Source: Bacteroidales bacterium
GTDB taxonomy: Bacteria > Bacteroidota > Bacteroidia > Bacteroidales > GCA-2748055
Assembly: GCA_021738565.1 (NCBI GenBank)
Contig: JAIPBT010000016.1
Span: 20,938-84,937, forward strand
Reading direction: 5' to 3'
Length of the DNA stretch: 64,000 bases
This document shows, piece by piece, positions 36,429-45,826 of the stretch; position 1 is the stretch's first letter, and each line of letters opens with the position of its first letter. A program made the position numbers and the translations under genes. The notes beneath the pieces were generated by a model that saw only the letters and a list, made by a program, of their open reading frames with translations, was not told where the DNA came from and searched no databases.

Positions 36429-38675
36429 ATGTCAAAACCAACACCTATCATCAAGACCATTCCATTAGGAGAAGGTCGTGAAATAATAATAGAAACCGGG
36501 AAATTAGCCAAACAGGCAGACGGTTCCGTACTTGTAAGAATGGGCAATACCATGTTGCTTGCAACAGTGGTTGCTGCAAAAGAGGCAAAAGAAGATGTGG
36601 ATTTCATGCCACTTTCGGTTGAATACAGGGAAAAATACGCAGCGCACGGTCGTTTCCCGGGAGGTTTCCTGAAAAGAGAAGCCCGTCCGAGTGATCACGA
36701 GATTTTGATATCCCGCCTTATTGACAGAGCATTAAGACCATTGTTCCCGGATGATTTTCATGCCGATACTTTTGTAAATGTTTCACTGATTTCAGCAGAC
36801 GGGGAAACCATGCCTGATGCAATGGCCGGTCTGGCTGCATCGGCTGCTTTGGCAGTCTCCGATATTCCTTTCAACGGACCGATTGCTGAAGCCAGGGTAG
36901 CAAGAATCAATGGTGCATTTAAGGTCAACCCTACTTTTGAAGAATTAAAATCGGCAAACATCGACATTATGGTGGGGGCTACCCATGATAACATTCTGAT
37001 GGTAGAGGGAGAAATGGATGAGGTCTCTGAAGGAGAAATGCTTGAGGCGATCAAAGCAGCACATGATGCCATTCGCCCCATGTGCGACGTCCAGAAAGAA
37101 CTTGAAAAAGAATGTGGGAAAGTGCAGAAAAGGGAATACAGCCATGAAGAAGCAGATGAAGCTTTAAAAGAACGTATAATGAAAGAGCTTCGAAGCAGTT
37201 GCGAAAAGGTTGCAGCTTCAGCAAATAACGACAAGCATGAGCGTTCCGAAGCATTTTCAAAAATAAAGGATGAATTCATTGAAAAACTTACTGAGGAAAA
37301 AGGAGAGGAAGAAGTAAATTCTAAGCTCATTGAAAAATATTACCACGACCTTGAAAAAGAGGTTGTGAGAAACCTCATTCTTGAAAAGGGTACAAGACTC
37401 GATGGCAGGAAAACAGATGAGATCAGGGACATTTGGTGTGAAGTGGACTTTTTGCCCGGTGCTCACGGATCAGCTCTGTTTACGCGCGGTGAAACGCAAT
37501 CACTTACCACAGTGACCCTGGGAACAAAACTCGACGAAAAACAAATCGACGAAGTACTGACCCGGGGTTCGGAGAAATTTGTTCTTCATTACAATTTTCC
37601 TCCCTTTTCCACAGGCGACGCCAGACCAATGCGGGGAACCAGCCGAAGGGAAGTGGGCCATGGAAATTTAGCGCACAGGGCACTGAAACGCATGGTTCCA
37701 CATGAAAATGATTTGCCCTATGCACTCAGGATCGTATCTGATATCCTTGAATCCAACGGATCTTCCTCCATGGCAACTGTTTGTGCCGGTGCACTGGCCA
37801 TGATGGATGCCGGAATTCAGATCAAAAAACCTGTTTCCGGGATTGCTATGGGACTTATAACCGACACTACATCAGGAAAATACGCCGTGCTTTCGGACAT
37901 ACTGGGTGATGAAGACCACCTCGGAGACATGGACTTTAAGGTTACAGGAACCAGGGATGGCATTACGGCAACACAAATGGATATCAAAGTGGGAGGTTTG
38001 TCTTATGAAATTTTGGCACAAGCGCTTGAACAGGCAAAACTGGGGAGATTGCATATACTCGATGTGATGTCTGAAACCATTGCTGAACCAAATCCCGAAC
38101 TTAAACCCCATGCCCCGAGAATTGAGCGGCTGGAGATCGACAAGGAATTTATCGGCGCCATCATCGGACCTGGCGGAAAGGTCATCCAGGAAATCCAGGC
38201 AGAAACGGGTACTACCATTACCATTGAAGAAGAAGGCAACAAAGGTATAGTGGATGTTTTTGCTGTAAACAAAGAATCTATTGATCAAGCAATGAACAGG
38301 ATCAAGAGCATTATTGCAGTTCCCGAAATTGATACTGTCTATGACGGGGTTGTTAAAAGTGTTCAGCCATATGGTGCTTTTGTTGAGGTCCTTCCTGGCA
38401 AGGACGGGTTGCTGCACATTTCAGAAATTGAATGGAAAAGGCTTGAAAAGGTGGAGGATGTCCTGAAAGAAGGCGACAAAGTCCAGGTAAAACTTATTGG
38501 AATTGATCCCGGTTCCGGCAAACTGAAGCTTTCTAGACGCGTGCTTCTGCCAAAACCTGAAGGATATGTTGAACAGGAACGTCAACCTTCGGGGAACAGA
38601 AGAGACCAAAGGGGACGTCATGACAATCGTGACAATCGTGACAGAAGGGATAATCGTGACAGGAGAAGGAACTGA
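36429..38675 (+). CDS. pnp: Polyribonucleotide nucleotidyltransferase
   Basis: A phosphorolytic 3'-5' exoribonuclease of the RNA degradation machinery. I start it at ATG 36429 (MSKPTPIIK), giving 748 residues; the upstream TTG frame start lies in the terminator. Two RNase PH-like domains are present (about 10-230 and 320-555, with [23 protein letters not shown] in the second). A KH domain ([17 protein letters not shown]) and an S1 domain ([28 protein letters not shown]) follow. The C-terminus is a low-complexity Arg/Asp tail made of RDNRD-type repeats, probably an RNA-contacting extension. Confidence 0.98.
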   Translation: MSKPTPIIKTIPLGEGREIIIETGKLAKQADGSVLVRMGNTMLLATVVAAKEAKEDVDFMPLSVEYREKYAAHGRFPGGFLKREARPSDHEILISRLIDRALRPLFPDDFHADTFVNVSLISADGETMPDAMAGLAASAALAVSDIPFNGPIAEARVARINGAFKVNPTFEELKSANIDIMVGATHDNILMVEGEMDEVSEGEMLEAIKAAHDAIRPMCDVQKELEKECGKVQKREYSHEEADEALKERIMKELRSSCEKVAASANNDKHERSEAFSKIKDEFIEKLTEEKGEEEVNSKLIEKYYHDLEKEVVRNLILEKGTRLDGRKTDEIRDIWCEVDFLPGAHGSALFTRGETQSLTTVTLGTKLDEKQIDEVLTRGSEKFVLHYNFPPFSTGDARPMRGTSRREVGHGNLAHRALKRMVPHENDLPYALRIVSDILESNGSSSMATVCAGALAMMDAGIQIKKPVSGIAMGLITDTTSGKYAVLSDILGDEDHLGDMDFKVTGTRDGITATQMDIKVGGLSYEILAQALEQAKLGRLHILDVMSETIAEPNPELKPHAPRIERLEIDKEFIGAIIGPGGKVIQEIQAETGTTITIEEEGNKGIVDVFAVNKESIDQAMNRIKSIIAVPEIDTVYDGVVKSVQPYGAFVEVLPGKDGLLHISEIEWKRLEKVEDVLKEGDKVQVKLIGIDPGSGKLKLSRRVLLPKPEGYVEQERQPSGNRRDQRGRHDNRDNRDRRDNRDRRRN

Positions 38676-38680
38676 TCCAT

Positions 38681-38705
38681 TAAATAGCGTCTGTCCATAA
38701 TGTAT
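38681..38705. mobile_element. R5 element end (left end only)
   Basis: TAAATA is followed by GCGTCTGTCCATAATGT, which matches the end of the 32035-32180 element read on the other strand. It starts 6 nt after the pnp stop. I found no matching right end, so this is a remnant or a longer, diverged copy. Confidence 0.55.
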
Positions 38706-38745
38706 TTCTGTTCCATAATTATGCGTTTTCCGGAAATAAAGTGTT

Positions 38746-38885
38746 TTTTACCGCAGAGGTCATATTCGTAAAACTCATTTGAGTCGCTGCGCTTATGCGC
38801 AAAGTTTCGCAGAGTTTTTATTTTCAGGACGTTTTAGGGAGGTTTTGGGGAGTTGGAAATAAATTTCCTGAGTTCCACGCCTCCA
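38746..38885 (+). repeat. Dispersed repeat R1, copy B
   Basis: This is the second copy of the 137-bp repeat at 1646-1783, in the same orientation, with about 7 mismatches. It lies between the R5 end at 38681 and the R4 copy at 38941 in the 0.5-kb gap between pnp and the prolyl oligopeptidase. Confidence 0.85.
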
Positions 38886-38940
38886 ATTGACTCTAACAGG
38901 TTAAACATTTGAAACCACAAAGGTAAAATCTTCAGTATTC

Positions 38941-39075
38941 ATTAGAAAATAATTAAGTTATACTATTAATTTTCAGTCTATTATATCTTCCAAAAACAGA
39001 TGTCTTAATCCTAATGCCGTGGAACCCTCATGTTTTTTTCATTCCCTGTTGTGAACGCTAGTGCATGAGGGTTTC
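38941..39075 (-). mobile_element. R4 element, copy a
   Basis: A 135-bp element, here on the minus strand, shared with 44461-44593 and 63729-63863. On its own strand it starts GAAACCCTCATG, has an internal partner CATGAGGGTTCC forming a hairpin, and ends in TTAATTATTTTCTAAT. It carries no ORF. Confidence 0.85.
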
Positions 39076-39130
39076 ACAATTATTTTTGGAAGTTGGTTGA
39101 AAAATGGGGTATGTCAAGTATCATTTCCTG

Positions 39131-39161
39131 TTGTACACTAAATTTCAATTGAATATCTTTG
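39131..39161 (+). promoter_or_regulatory. Promoter of the prolyl oligopeptidase gene
   Basis: TTG at 39131-39133, a 20-nt spacer and TATCTTTG at 39154-39161 match the phylum consensus. The ATG is 27 nt further on. The promoter lies downstream of the repeat cluster, so the gene is not disrupted. Confidence 0.75.
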
Positions 39162-39188
39162 AAAGATATTAACCCAAATCATACTCCT

Positions 39189-41297
39189 ATGAAAAAATTA
39201 GCAGTATTCATTTCAATTGTTTTTTTGATAATGGCATGTACAGGAAAAAATGAAAAACTGGTCTATCCCGAAACCAAAAAAGTAGACCATACAGATAATT
39301 ACCACGGAACCGAAGTTGCTGATCCCTACAGGTGGCTCGAAGACGACAATTCCGAAGAAACCAAAGAATGGGTGATCGCTCAGAACAAAGTTACATTTGA
39401 TTACCTGGAAAAGATCCCTTTCAGGGACAAATTGAAAGAAAGGCTCACAGAAATTTGGGATTACCCCAAAATGGGCAATCCAACCAAACGGCACGGAATT
39501 TACTTCTACTCATACAATACGGGCCTTCAGAACCAGAGTGTGATATTCATGAAGAAAAACCTTAAGGATGAAGGAGAAGTGCTGATCGACCCGAATACTT
39601 TTTCTGAAGACGGTACAGTGGCCCTGACTTCGTTTTCGGTATCCAAAGATGCCAGGTATGCAGGTTACGGGATTTCCAGGGGTGGTTCTGACTGGCAGGA
39701 GTTTTTTGTTCGGGACATAAATACAAGAGAAGACCTTGAGGACCATATAAAATGGGTGAAATTCTCAGGTATGTCATGGTACAAAGATGGCTTTTTTTAC
39801 AGCAGGTACCCGGAACCGAAAGAAGGTGATGAATTGCAGGCATCCAATGAAAACAACAAAGTATATTACCACAAGATCGGCACGTCACAGGAAGATGACA
39901 AACTGGTTTACAAAGACACAGAACATCCGCTCAGGGGATTCAATGTCAGAGTTACGGATGACAATCAGTACCTTATTATCACTTCAACAGAAAGCACCAG
40001 TGGAAATGCATTTGGATTCAGGAAAACAGATGATAAGAAATTCACCTGGCTTGTAAAGAGTTTTGATAAAGATTATTTCCCGATAGGAAACAATGACAAT
40101 TTATTGTATGTTCTGACAAATGCGGATGCCCCCAAATACAGGTTGGTGGGTATCGACCTTGATAACCCGGGGAAAGAAAACTGGAAAGACATTATTGCTG
40201 AATCTGAGAATGTACTTCAATCTTGTTCCTACATTGGCAACCGGCTTATTGCCAGTTACCTCAAAGATGCCTACGATGTTGTTAAAGTGCATGACAACAT
40301 GGGAAAATACCTTCATGACATTGAATTCCCGGGCATAGGATCAGTTGGAGGATTTGGCGGCGATGTAAAGGATACAGTTACTTTTTACACTTTCACTTCA
40401 TTCAACTATCCTCCTGTCATATTCAAATACAACATCCCGGAAAACAGGTCAGAAGTATTTTACACAACGGAGGTTGACTTTGACGGAAGTCAGTACAATA
40501 CGGAACAGGTATTTTATACCAGCAAAGACGGAACGAAGATCCCTATGTTCATAGTTTACCGAAAGGATGTGAAACGCAACGGGAAAAACCCGACGATCCT
40601 TTACGGGTACGGTGGATTTAACATCTCACTCACACCCGGATTCAGGGCATCAAGGGCAGCATGGCTTGAACAGGGAGGCATCTATGCAATTGCAAACCTC
40701 AGGGGCGGAGGCGAATATGGTGAAGAGTGGCACAAAGCCGGCACCATTCTTAACAAACAGAATGTTTTTGATGATTTTATTGCCGCAGCAGAATACCTGA
40801 TAGATAATGATTATACATCCGATAAGAAACTGGGTATACTGGGAGGTTCTAACGGCGGACTGCTTTTAGGAGCAGTTCTCAACCAGCGACCTGAATTGTT
40901 TGCTGCTGCCGTACCTGCTGTAGGCGTAATGGACATGCTCAGGTTCCATAAATTCACCATCGGCAGATACTGGACCACCGATTATGGTTCTTCTGATGAC
41001 CCCGCGCAATTTGAATACATATACAAGTATTCTCCACTCCACAATATCAGCAGCGATAAGGATTATCCAGCGGTTATGGTCACCACGGCAGATCATGACG
41101 ACAGGGTGGTTCCGGCGCATTCATTTAAGTACATTGCTACGCTGCAGGAGAAATACAATGGAGACAACCCGGTTATCATCAGGATTGAGACAGATGCCGG
41201 TCATGGAGGAGGAAAGCCCACTACAAAGTACATCGAGGAATTGACCGATGAATTTGCTTTCTTCTGGTACAACATGAATTTCAAACCCAGGTTCTAG
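39189..41297 (+). CDS. Prolyl oligopeptidase family serine peptidase (S9A), lipoprotein
   Basis: The ATG at 39189 opens a lipoprotein signal (MKKLAVFISIVFLIMAC), giving 702 residues. The N-terminal part has DPYRWLEDDNSEETKEWV, then a seven-bladed propeller. The C-terminal alpha/beta hydrolase domain carries GGSNGGLLL (Ser about 554), the Asp in TADHDDRVVPAHS and the His in DAGHGGGKPT. It cleaves short peptides after proline. The lipid anchor implies a periplasmic or surface location, alongside the lipoprotein M3 peptidase in a peptide-scavenging role. Confidence 0.94.
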   Translation: MKKLAVFISIVFLIMACTGKNEKLVYPETKKVDHTDNYHGTEVADPYRWLEDDNSEETKEWVIAQNKVTFDYLEKIPFRDKLKERLTEIWDYPKMGNPTKRHGIYFYSYNTGLQNQSVIFMKKNLKDEGEVLIDPNTFSEDGTVALTSFSVSKDARYAGYGISRGGSDWQEFFVRDINTREDLEDHIKWVKFSGMSWYKDGFFYSRYPEPKEGDELQASNENNKVYYHKIGTSQEDDKLVYKDTEHPLRGFNVRVTDDNQYLIITSTESTSGNAFGFRKTDDKKFTWLVKSFDKDYFPIGNNDNLLYVLTNADAPKYRLVGIDLDNPGKENWKDIIAESENVLQSCSYIGNRLIASYLKDAYDVVKVHDNMGKYLHDIEFPGIGSVGGFGGDVKDTVTFYTFTSFNYPPVIFKYNIPENRSEVFYTTEVDFDGSQYNTEQVFYTSKDGTKIPMFIVYRKDVKRNGKNPTILYGYGGFNISLTPGFRASRAAWLEQGGIYAIANLRGGGEYGEEWHKAGTILNKQNVFDDFIAAAEYLIDNDYTSDKKLGILGGSNGGLLLGAVLNQRPELFAAAVPAVGVMDMLRFHKFTIGRYWTTDYGSSDDPAQFEYIYKYSPLHNISSDKDYPAVMVTTADHDDRVVPAHSFKYIATLQEKYNGDNPVIIRIETDAGHGGGKPTTKYIEELTDEFAFFWYNMNFKPRF

Positions 41298-41306
41298 TAT
41301 CAGCAA

Positions 41307-41942
41307 GTGAACTTCAATTATCTGGTGATCGAAGGAAATATAGGCGCAGGAAAAACTTCCCTGGCCAGGCAGCTCGCGGCTGATACAAATTCAAAACTGA
41401 TACTCGAGCAGTTCAAGGAGAATCCGTTTTTACCCCTTTTCTATAAGAATCCGGAAAAATATGCTTTCCCTGTTGAATTGACATTCCTGGCAGACCGCTA
41501 CCATCAACTGAACAAAGAGATCTCTGTCAGGGACCTTTTTCAAACCAGAACCATCAGTGATTATCACTTCATTAAATCCCTTATCTTTAGCAGAGAAACA
41601 TTAAAAGACAATGAATACACGCTGTTCAGAAGGCTATTCAACATCATTCAGCAGCAACTTCCCCAACCCGATATTTATGTATATCTTCATGCTTCATCTG
41701 AAAAACTGGTCGATAATATAAAAAACAGGGGACGGGAATATGAAAAGGATATAACACAGGCATATCTTGAAAAGATTCAAAAAGGCTATTTTGAATTCAT
41801 AAAGACACACCCGGAATGGACTTTTCTTGTCATAGATACAGAAAATCTTGACTTTGTAAATAATACAGATGATTACAATAAAATCAAAAAAATGGTGCTT
41901 GAAGATGAATTTAAGCCCGGAATGAACATGATTGTCCTGTAG
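41307..41942 (+). CDS. Deoxynucleoside kinase
   Basis: A 211-residue kinase starting at GTG, 9 nt after the peptidase stop. The P-loop is EGNIGAGKTS (about 9-18). It also has the DRY-type motif LADRYHQ, the RTISDYHFIKS segment and the lid RGREYEKDI, typical of deoxyadenosine/deoxyguanosine/deoxycytidine kinases. It phosphorylates salvaged deoxynucleosides. The preferred base cannot be told from sequence. It is probably transcribed with the peptidase. Confidence 0.92.
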   Translation: MNFNYLVIEGNIGAGKTSLARQLAADTNSKLILEQFKENPFLPLFYKNPEKYAFPVELTFLADRYHQLNKEISVRDLFQTRTISDYHFIKSLIFSRETLKDNEYTLFRRLFNIIQQQLPQPDIYVYLHASSEKLVDNIKNRGREYEKDITQAYLEKIQKGYFEFIKTHPEWTFLVIDTENLDFVNNTDDYNKIKKMVLEDEFKPGMNMIVL

Positions 41943-41990
41943 AAATCACCTGTAAACGCTTATTTATTTTATTTTTATCAAAAACATTAT

Positions 41991-41998
41991 TAAGTTTG
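41991..41998 (+). promoter_or_regulatory. -7 promoter element of the TPR lipoprotein gene (TAAGTTTG)
   Basis: An exact TAnnTTTG match lies 59 nt before the ATG at 42058. A second near-match (TACTTTCG) follows at once. Confidence 0.45.
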
Positions 41999-42057
41999 TA
42001 CTTTCGAGTAAATACGGAATACAACATTTAAAAGTTAAAACAAATAACCAGATCGCT

Positions 42058-43767
42058 ATGAAAAAAATTAGAAACTCTGCTCTTATCATTCTTGCAGCAG
42101 CTGTTATCAGCAGCTGTGGCGGCCTTAACAAGATGGTTTCGGATGCTGACCAGGTAGCCTATAAAGTATCTCCCGAAGTGCTTGAAATGCACGGTGGTGA
42201 GGTTGAAGTGGCAGTTGATGTGTCTTACCCGCCCAAATACTTTAACAAAAAGGCTGTTCTCACACTGACACCTGTTGTTAAATATGCCGGAGGAGAAACT
42301 GAACTTGAAAAAATTGTTGTTCAGGGAGAAGATGTTACTGAAAACAATAAGGTTATAGATTTTGATGCCGGTGGAAAAGGAAAAGTTACTGATTCATTCG
42401 AATACAGTGATGAAATGATGATGTCAGAACTATTTCTTCAGATATCTGCAGATCTAAAAGGAAAAACTGCTGATTTTGAAGATGTTAAGTTAGCTGATGG
42501 AATTATCACTACTGCAAACCTCGTGGAGTTAAATCCCAAAACCCTTACTTTCAGTGACAACTACAAAAGGATCATTCCGGATGAATATGTTACAGATATA
42601 AAGTATGTGATCAACAGGGCTGATGTACGCCGGTCTGAAACCAACAAAGAAGATGTTGTTGCTATGACAGATTTCCTCAAAAAATCCGGTGGCGATGAAA
42701 GAACCGAATTTAAGAAAGTTGAGATTTCAGCTTACGCCTCTCCTGACGGTGAGCTTGATTTCAATGAAAAACTCTCCGAAAAACGGAAAAGTTCTGCCAA
42801 CAAATACCTTCAGAGCACACTCAAGAGAGCTGATGTTGAAGTAGCTGAGGAATTGCTTTCACTGCTTTCTACTGCTGAGGACTGGGAAGGTTTCAAAAAA
42901 TTAATGGAAGCTTCTGACATACAGGATAAAGAAATGATTCTCCGTGTGCTGAGCATGCATTCCGATCCGGAAGTCCGCGAACAGGAAATAAGGAACATTT
43001 CCGCTGCTTTTGAGGTTATCAAGGAGGAGATCCTTCCGCAGTTAAGAAGGTCAAAATTTACAGTTTCAGTTGATAAGATCGGTTGGAGCGATGACGAACT
43101 GAAGAATATCTGGAGCAACGATCGCGGAACACTCGAACTGGAAGAGCTGCTTTATACCGCTACTTTGTTTGACGATATGAGTACAAAGGCAGATATTTAC
43201 AAGCAGGCAACTACAGTTGCTCCCAAATGTCTGCGTGCACACAACAACCTGGGCTGGGCATATTTCAACCTGGGAAAATATGATGATGCTGAAGCTGCCT
43301 TTCTTGCAGCCAAGGAGATCAAGGACCACGACATCATCAACAATAACCTTGGAGCGGTTGCGCTTATGCAAAATGATCTTGAAAAAGCGAACGAGCTCTT
43401 CACATCCTCCATGGGAGCAGGACCCCAGGTAAATTACAACCGGGGTATCGTTAGCATACTCGAAGGTGATTACGAACAGGCATTGAGCTATTTCGGCAGT
43501 GAGGATTCATACAACAAGGCACTCGCGCTTTACCTTACCGAAGGTGAAGAATTGGCCTACAGGATGGTTGTCAATCTGAACGACGGAACTGCAAAGCAAT
43601 TCTACCTGATTGCTGTTATTGCTGCCAACCAGGACAGAACTGATGTTGCATTGGAGAATCTGAAGAATGCATTCCAGGTGGATCCATCCATGAAGGAGAG
43701 GGCCAAAAAAGACCTGGAATTTGCCAGACTGTTTGAAAATGAAGAATTCAAATCGATTGTTGAATAA
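42058..43767 (+). CDS. TPR-repeat lipoprotein with OmpA-like segment
   Basis: A 569-residue lipoprotein (signal ends VISSC at about 21). The middle (about 175-260) has an OmpA-like peptidoglycan-associating pattern, VEISAYASPDGELDFNEKLSEKRKSSANKYL. The C-terminal ~200 residues are tetratricopeptide repeats (HNNLGWAYFNLGKYDDAEAAFLAAKE, NNNLGAVALMQNDLEKANELF). The N-terminal ~150 residues are beta-rich. It probably scaffolds a periplasmic or outer-membrane assembly. It has its own promoter and terminator. A specific function is not known. Confidence 0.8.
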   Translation: MKKIRNSALIILAAAVISSCGGLNKMVSDADQVAYKVSPEVLEMHGGEVEVAVDVSYPPKYFNKKAVLTLTPVVKYAGGETELEKIVVQGEDVTENNKVIDFDAGGKGKVTDSFEYSDEMMMSELFLQISADLKGKTADFEDVKLADGIITTANLVELNPKTLTFSDNYKRIIPDEYVTDIKYVINRADVRRSETNKEDVVAMTDFLKKSGGDERTEFKKVEISAYASPDGELDFNEKLSEKRKSSANKYLQSTLKRADVEVAEELLSLLSTAEDWEGFKKLMEASDIQDKEMILRVLSMHSDPEVREQEIRNISAAFEVIKEEILPQLRRSKFTVSVDKIGWSDDELKNIWSNDRGTLELEELLYTATLFDDMSTKADIYKQATTVAPKCLRAHNNLGWAYFNLGKYDDAEAAFLAAKEIKDHDIINNNLGAVALMQNDLEKANELFTSSMGAGPQVNYNRGIVSILEGDYEQALSYFGSEDSYNKALALYLTEGEELAYRMVVNLNDGTAKQFYLIAVIAANQDRTDVALENLKNAFQVDPSMKERAKKDLEFARLFENEEFKSIVE

Positions 43768-43790
43768 TACATAACAATATATAGATGCAT

Positions 43791-43819
43791 AAAGGACGGT
43801 GAAAGCCGTCCTTTTTTTT
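43791..43819 (+). terminator. Intrinsic terminator of the TPR lipoprotein gene
   Basis: AAAGGACGG pairs with CCGTCCTTT around TGAAAG, followed by eight T. It also separates the convergent methyltransferase gene. Confidence 0.93.
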
Positions 43820-43821
43820 GT

Positions 43822-44364
43822 TCATCCTGTGATTGCGGGACCCAGTTTCCTGAAAAATTCCCAGATCACAATACCTGCCGATACTGAAATATTCAGGGAA
43901 TGCTTTGTTCCGTATTGTGGTATTTCAATACAACAATCACTTGCATCCACAATGCCCTGATCCACTCCACGTACTTCATGGCCAAAAACCAGGGCGTATT
44001 TCTTTCCGGCCTCAACCTTAAGATCATTTAACAGTATGGCACCTTCAGTCTGTTCAACTGAACAGACCAGTGTACCCTCATTTTTAAGACGGTTTATTGC
44101 CTCGGTTGTATTTTCAAAATATTCCCAATCTACAGATTCGGTTGCTCCCAGTGCGGTCTTATGGATCTCCTTATTAGGAGGTACTGCTGTTATCCCGCAC
44201 AGCAAAACCTCTTCAACCCTGAAGGCATCCGAGGTCCTGAAAACAGAACCAATATTATTCATGCTTCGTACATTATCCAGCACAACCACAACAGGAATCT
44301 TGGAAGCCTCTTTGAAACTCTCTGTATCTAACCTGTCCAGTTCTTCATTCAGCAGTTTCCGCAT
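43822..44364 (-). CDS. SpoU/TrmH-family RNA 2'-O-methyltransferase
   Basis: I start it at ATG 44364 (MRKLLNEELDRL), giving 180 residues; the longer frame runs into the divergent promoter region. The SPOUT motifs are present: LDNVRSMNNIGSVFRTSDAF (motif 1), LVFGHEVRGVD (motif 2) and CCIEIPQYGTKHSLNISVSAGIVIWE (motif 3, forming the SAM knot). It would 2'-O-methylate tRNA or rRNA. The exact target (TrmH, TrmL or RlmB class) is not settled, but the short length without an L30e domain favours a tRNA enzyme. Confidence 0.9.
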   Translation of the reverse strand: MRKLLNEELDRLDTESFKEASKIPVVVVLDNVRSMNNIGSVFRTSDAFRVEEVLLCGITAVPPNKEIHKTALGATESVDWEYFENTTEAINRLKNEGTLVCSVEQTEGAILLNDLKVEAGKKYALVFGHEVRGVDQGIVDASDCCIEIPQYGTKHSLNISVSAGIVIWEFFRKLGPAITG

Positions 44365-44434
44365 ATAAAAGCTTTTTACTAAAATAGTGTATTCAAAACA
44401 CTGTTTGACGGAAAAAAACAATAATTTTATTGGT

Positions 44435-44442
44435 TACTTTTG
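44435..44442 (+). promoter_or_regulatory. -7 promoter element upstream of sucC (TACTTTTG)
   Basis: An exact TAnnTTTG match ends 18 nt before the R4 element and 151 nt before the sucC ATG. There is no good -33 box. Confidence 0.4.
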
Positions 44443-44460
44443 TAAAAATAGAGATCTTAT

Positions 44461-44593
44461 GAAACCCTCACGCACTATCGTTCGCAAAAGATAATGAAAA
44501 TAACATGAGGGTTTCATGGCATTAGGATTAAGATATCTGTTTTTTAAAGATATAATAGATTGAATATTAATAGTATAACTTAATTATTTTCTG
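44461..44593 (+). mobile_element. R4 element, copy b, abutting the sucC start codon
   Basis: This 133-bp copy starts GAAACCCTCA (44461-44470), has the perfect partner TGAGGGTTTC at 44506-44515, and ends TTATTTTCTGAT directly before ATG 44594. It makes up nearly the whole leader of sucC. Confidence 0.88.
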
Positions 44594-45781
44594 ATGAATA
44601 TACACGAGTACCAGGGAAAGGAAATCCTGAAAAAACTTGGAGTGAATGTGCCGCTTGGATTTGTTGCTGAATCTGTTAATGAAGCGATTGAGGCAGCTAA
44701 AATGATCAAAAAAGAGACGGGTTCTGACACATTTGCCGTAAAGGCCCAGATCCATGCAGGAGGAAGAGGGAAAGGAGGCGGAGTTAAGATCGCCCGAAGC
44801 CTGGATGAAGTAAAAACACATGCAGGTGAAATCCTTGGAATGACACTTGTGACTCACCAAACAGGTCCGGAAGGAAAGCTGGTCAGAAAGATACTGGTAG
44901 AACAGGGTATTTATTACAAAGGGGAATCAGAACCAGAAGAATTCTACATGAGTGTTCTTCTTGACAGGTCAACCGGCAGAAATATCATCATGTACTCCAC
45001 GGAAGGCGGAATGGACATTGAAGCTGTCGCTGAAAAAACACCGCATCTTATATTCAGGGAGCAAATTGATCCGGCAGCAGGTATGCAGGCTTTCCAGGCG
45101 AGAAGAATTGCATTTAACCTGGGATTGAACGGCAATGCATTCAAACAAATGGTCAGGTTCGTAACAGCGCTGTACCATGCCTACGAAAAGTCGGATGCAT
45201 CCATGTTTGAAATCAATCCGTTATTTAAGACCTCAGACAACCAGATAATGGCTGCGGATTGTAAGGTGAACATTGATGACAATGCGCTTTTCAGACACCA
45301 GGACTACCTGGATCTGCGTGATATTCATGAAGAAGATCCCACTGAAGTTGAAGCCGGAAAATTCAACCTCAACTTCATCAAGTTAGATGGCAATGTAGGG
45401 TGCATGGTGAATGGAGCCGGACTGGCAATGGCAACGATGGATATCATCAAGCTTTCCGGTGGCAAACCTGCCAATTTCCTTGATGTCGGCGGTACAGCGA
45501 ATGCTGAAACTGTTGAAGCAGGATTCAGGATCATCCTTAAAGATGAGAATGTAACGGCCATTCTGATCAATATTTTTGGAGGCATAGTCAGATGTGACCG
45601 CGTTGCCCAGGGTGTCGTGGATGCCTATAAATCAATAGAAAATATTTCTGTTCCTGTTATCGTAAGGCTGCAGGGAACAAATGCCGAAGAGGCAAAGGTG
45701 CTGATAGATGAATCGGAACTTGCCGTTCACTCGGCAATAAGCCTGCAGGAAGCGGCAGACAAGGTAAAAGAACTGGTCTAG
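44594..45781 (+). CDS. sucC: Succinyl-CoA ligase (ADP-forming), beta subunit
   Basis: A 395-residue ATP-grasp subunit. It has the family start [38 protein letters not shown], the [27 protein letters not shown] block and the [16 protein letters not shown] phosphate loop. With the alpha subunit it interconverts succinyl-CoA and succinate with substrate-level phosphorylation. sucD does not follow: the next gene is the convergent pyrF. The subunits are therefore encoded apart in this genome. The start is fixed by the N-terminal motif and lies exactly at the end of an R4 element. Confidence 0.97.
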   Translation: MNIHEYQGKEILKKLGVNVPLGFVAESVNEAIEAAKMIKKETGSDTFAVKAQIHAGGRGKGGGVKIARSLDEVKTHAGEILGMTLVTHQTGPEGKLVRKILVEQGIYYKGESEPEEFYMSVLLDRSTGRNIIMYSTEGGMDIEAVAEKTPHLIFREQIDPAAGMQAFQARRIAFNLGLNGNAFKQMVRFVTALYHAYEKSDASMFEINPLFKTSDNQIMAADCKVNIDDNALFRHQDYLDLRDIHEEDPTEVEAGKFNLNFIKLDGNVGCMVNGAGLAMATMDIIKLSGGKPANFLDVGGTANAETVEAGFRIILKDENVTAILINIFGGIVRCDRVAQGVVDAYKSIENISVPVIVRLQGTNAEEAKVLIDESELAVHSAISLQEAADKVKELV

Positions 45782-45826
45782 ATAGTGTCTGTCCAGCCAC
45801 TGGACTGTATTGACAAGCACTAGATA
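45779..45826. mobile_element. Mini-element R5, 36-bp copy with TAGATA duplications, between sucC and pyrF stops
   Basis: The core (45785-45820) starts GTGTCTGTCC and ends TTGACAAGCAC. TAGATA flanks it directly at 45779-45784 and 45821-45826. The left duplication contains the sucC stop codon TAG (45779-45781). The pyrF stop (45820-45822, minus strand) spans the right junction. Confidence 0.85.
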
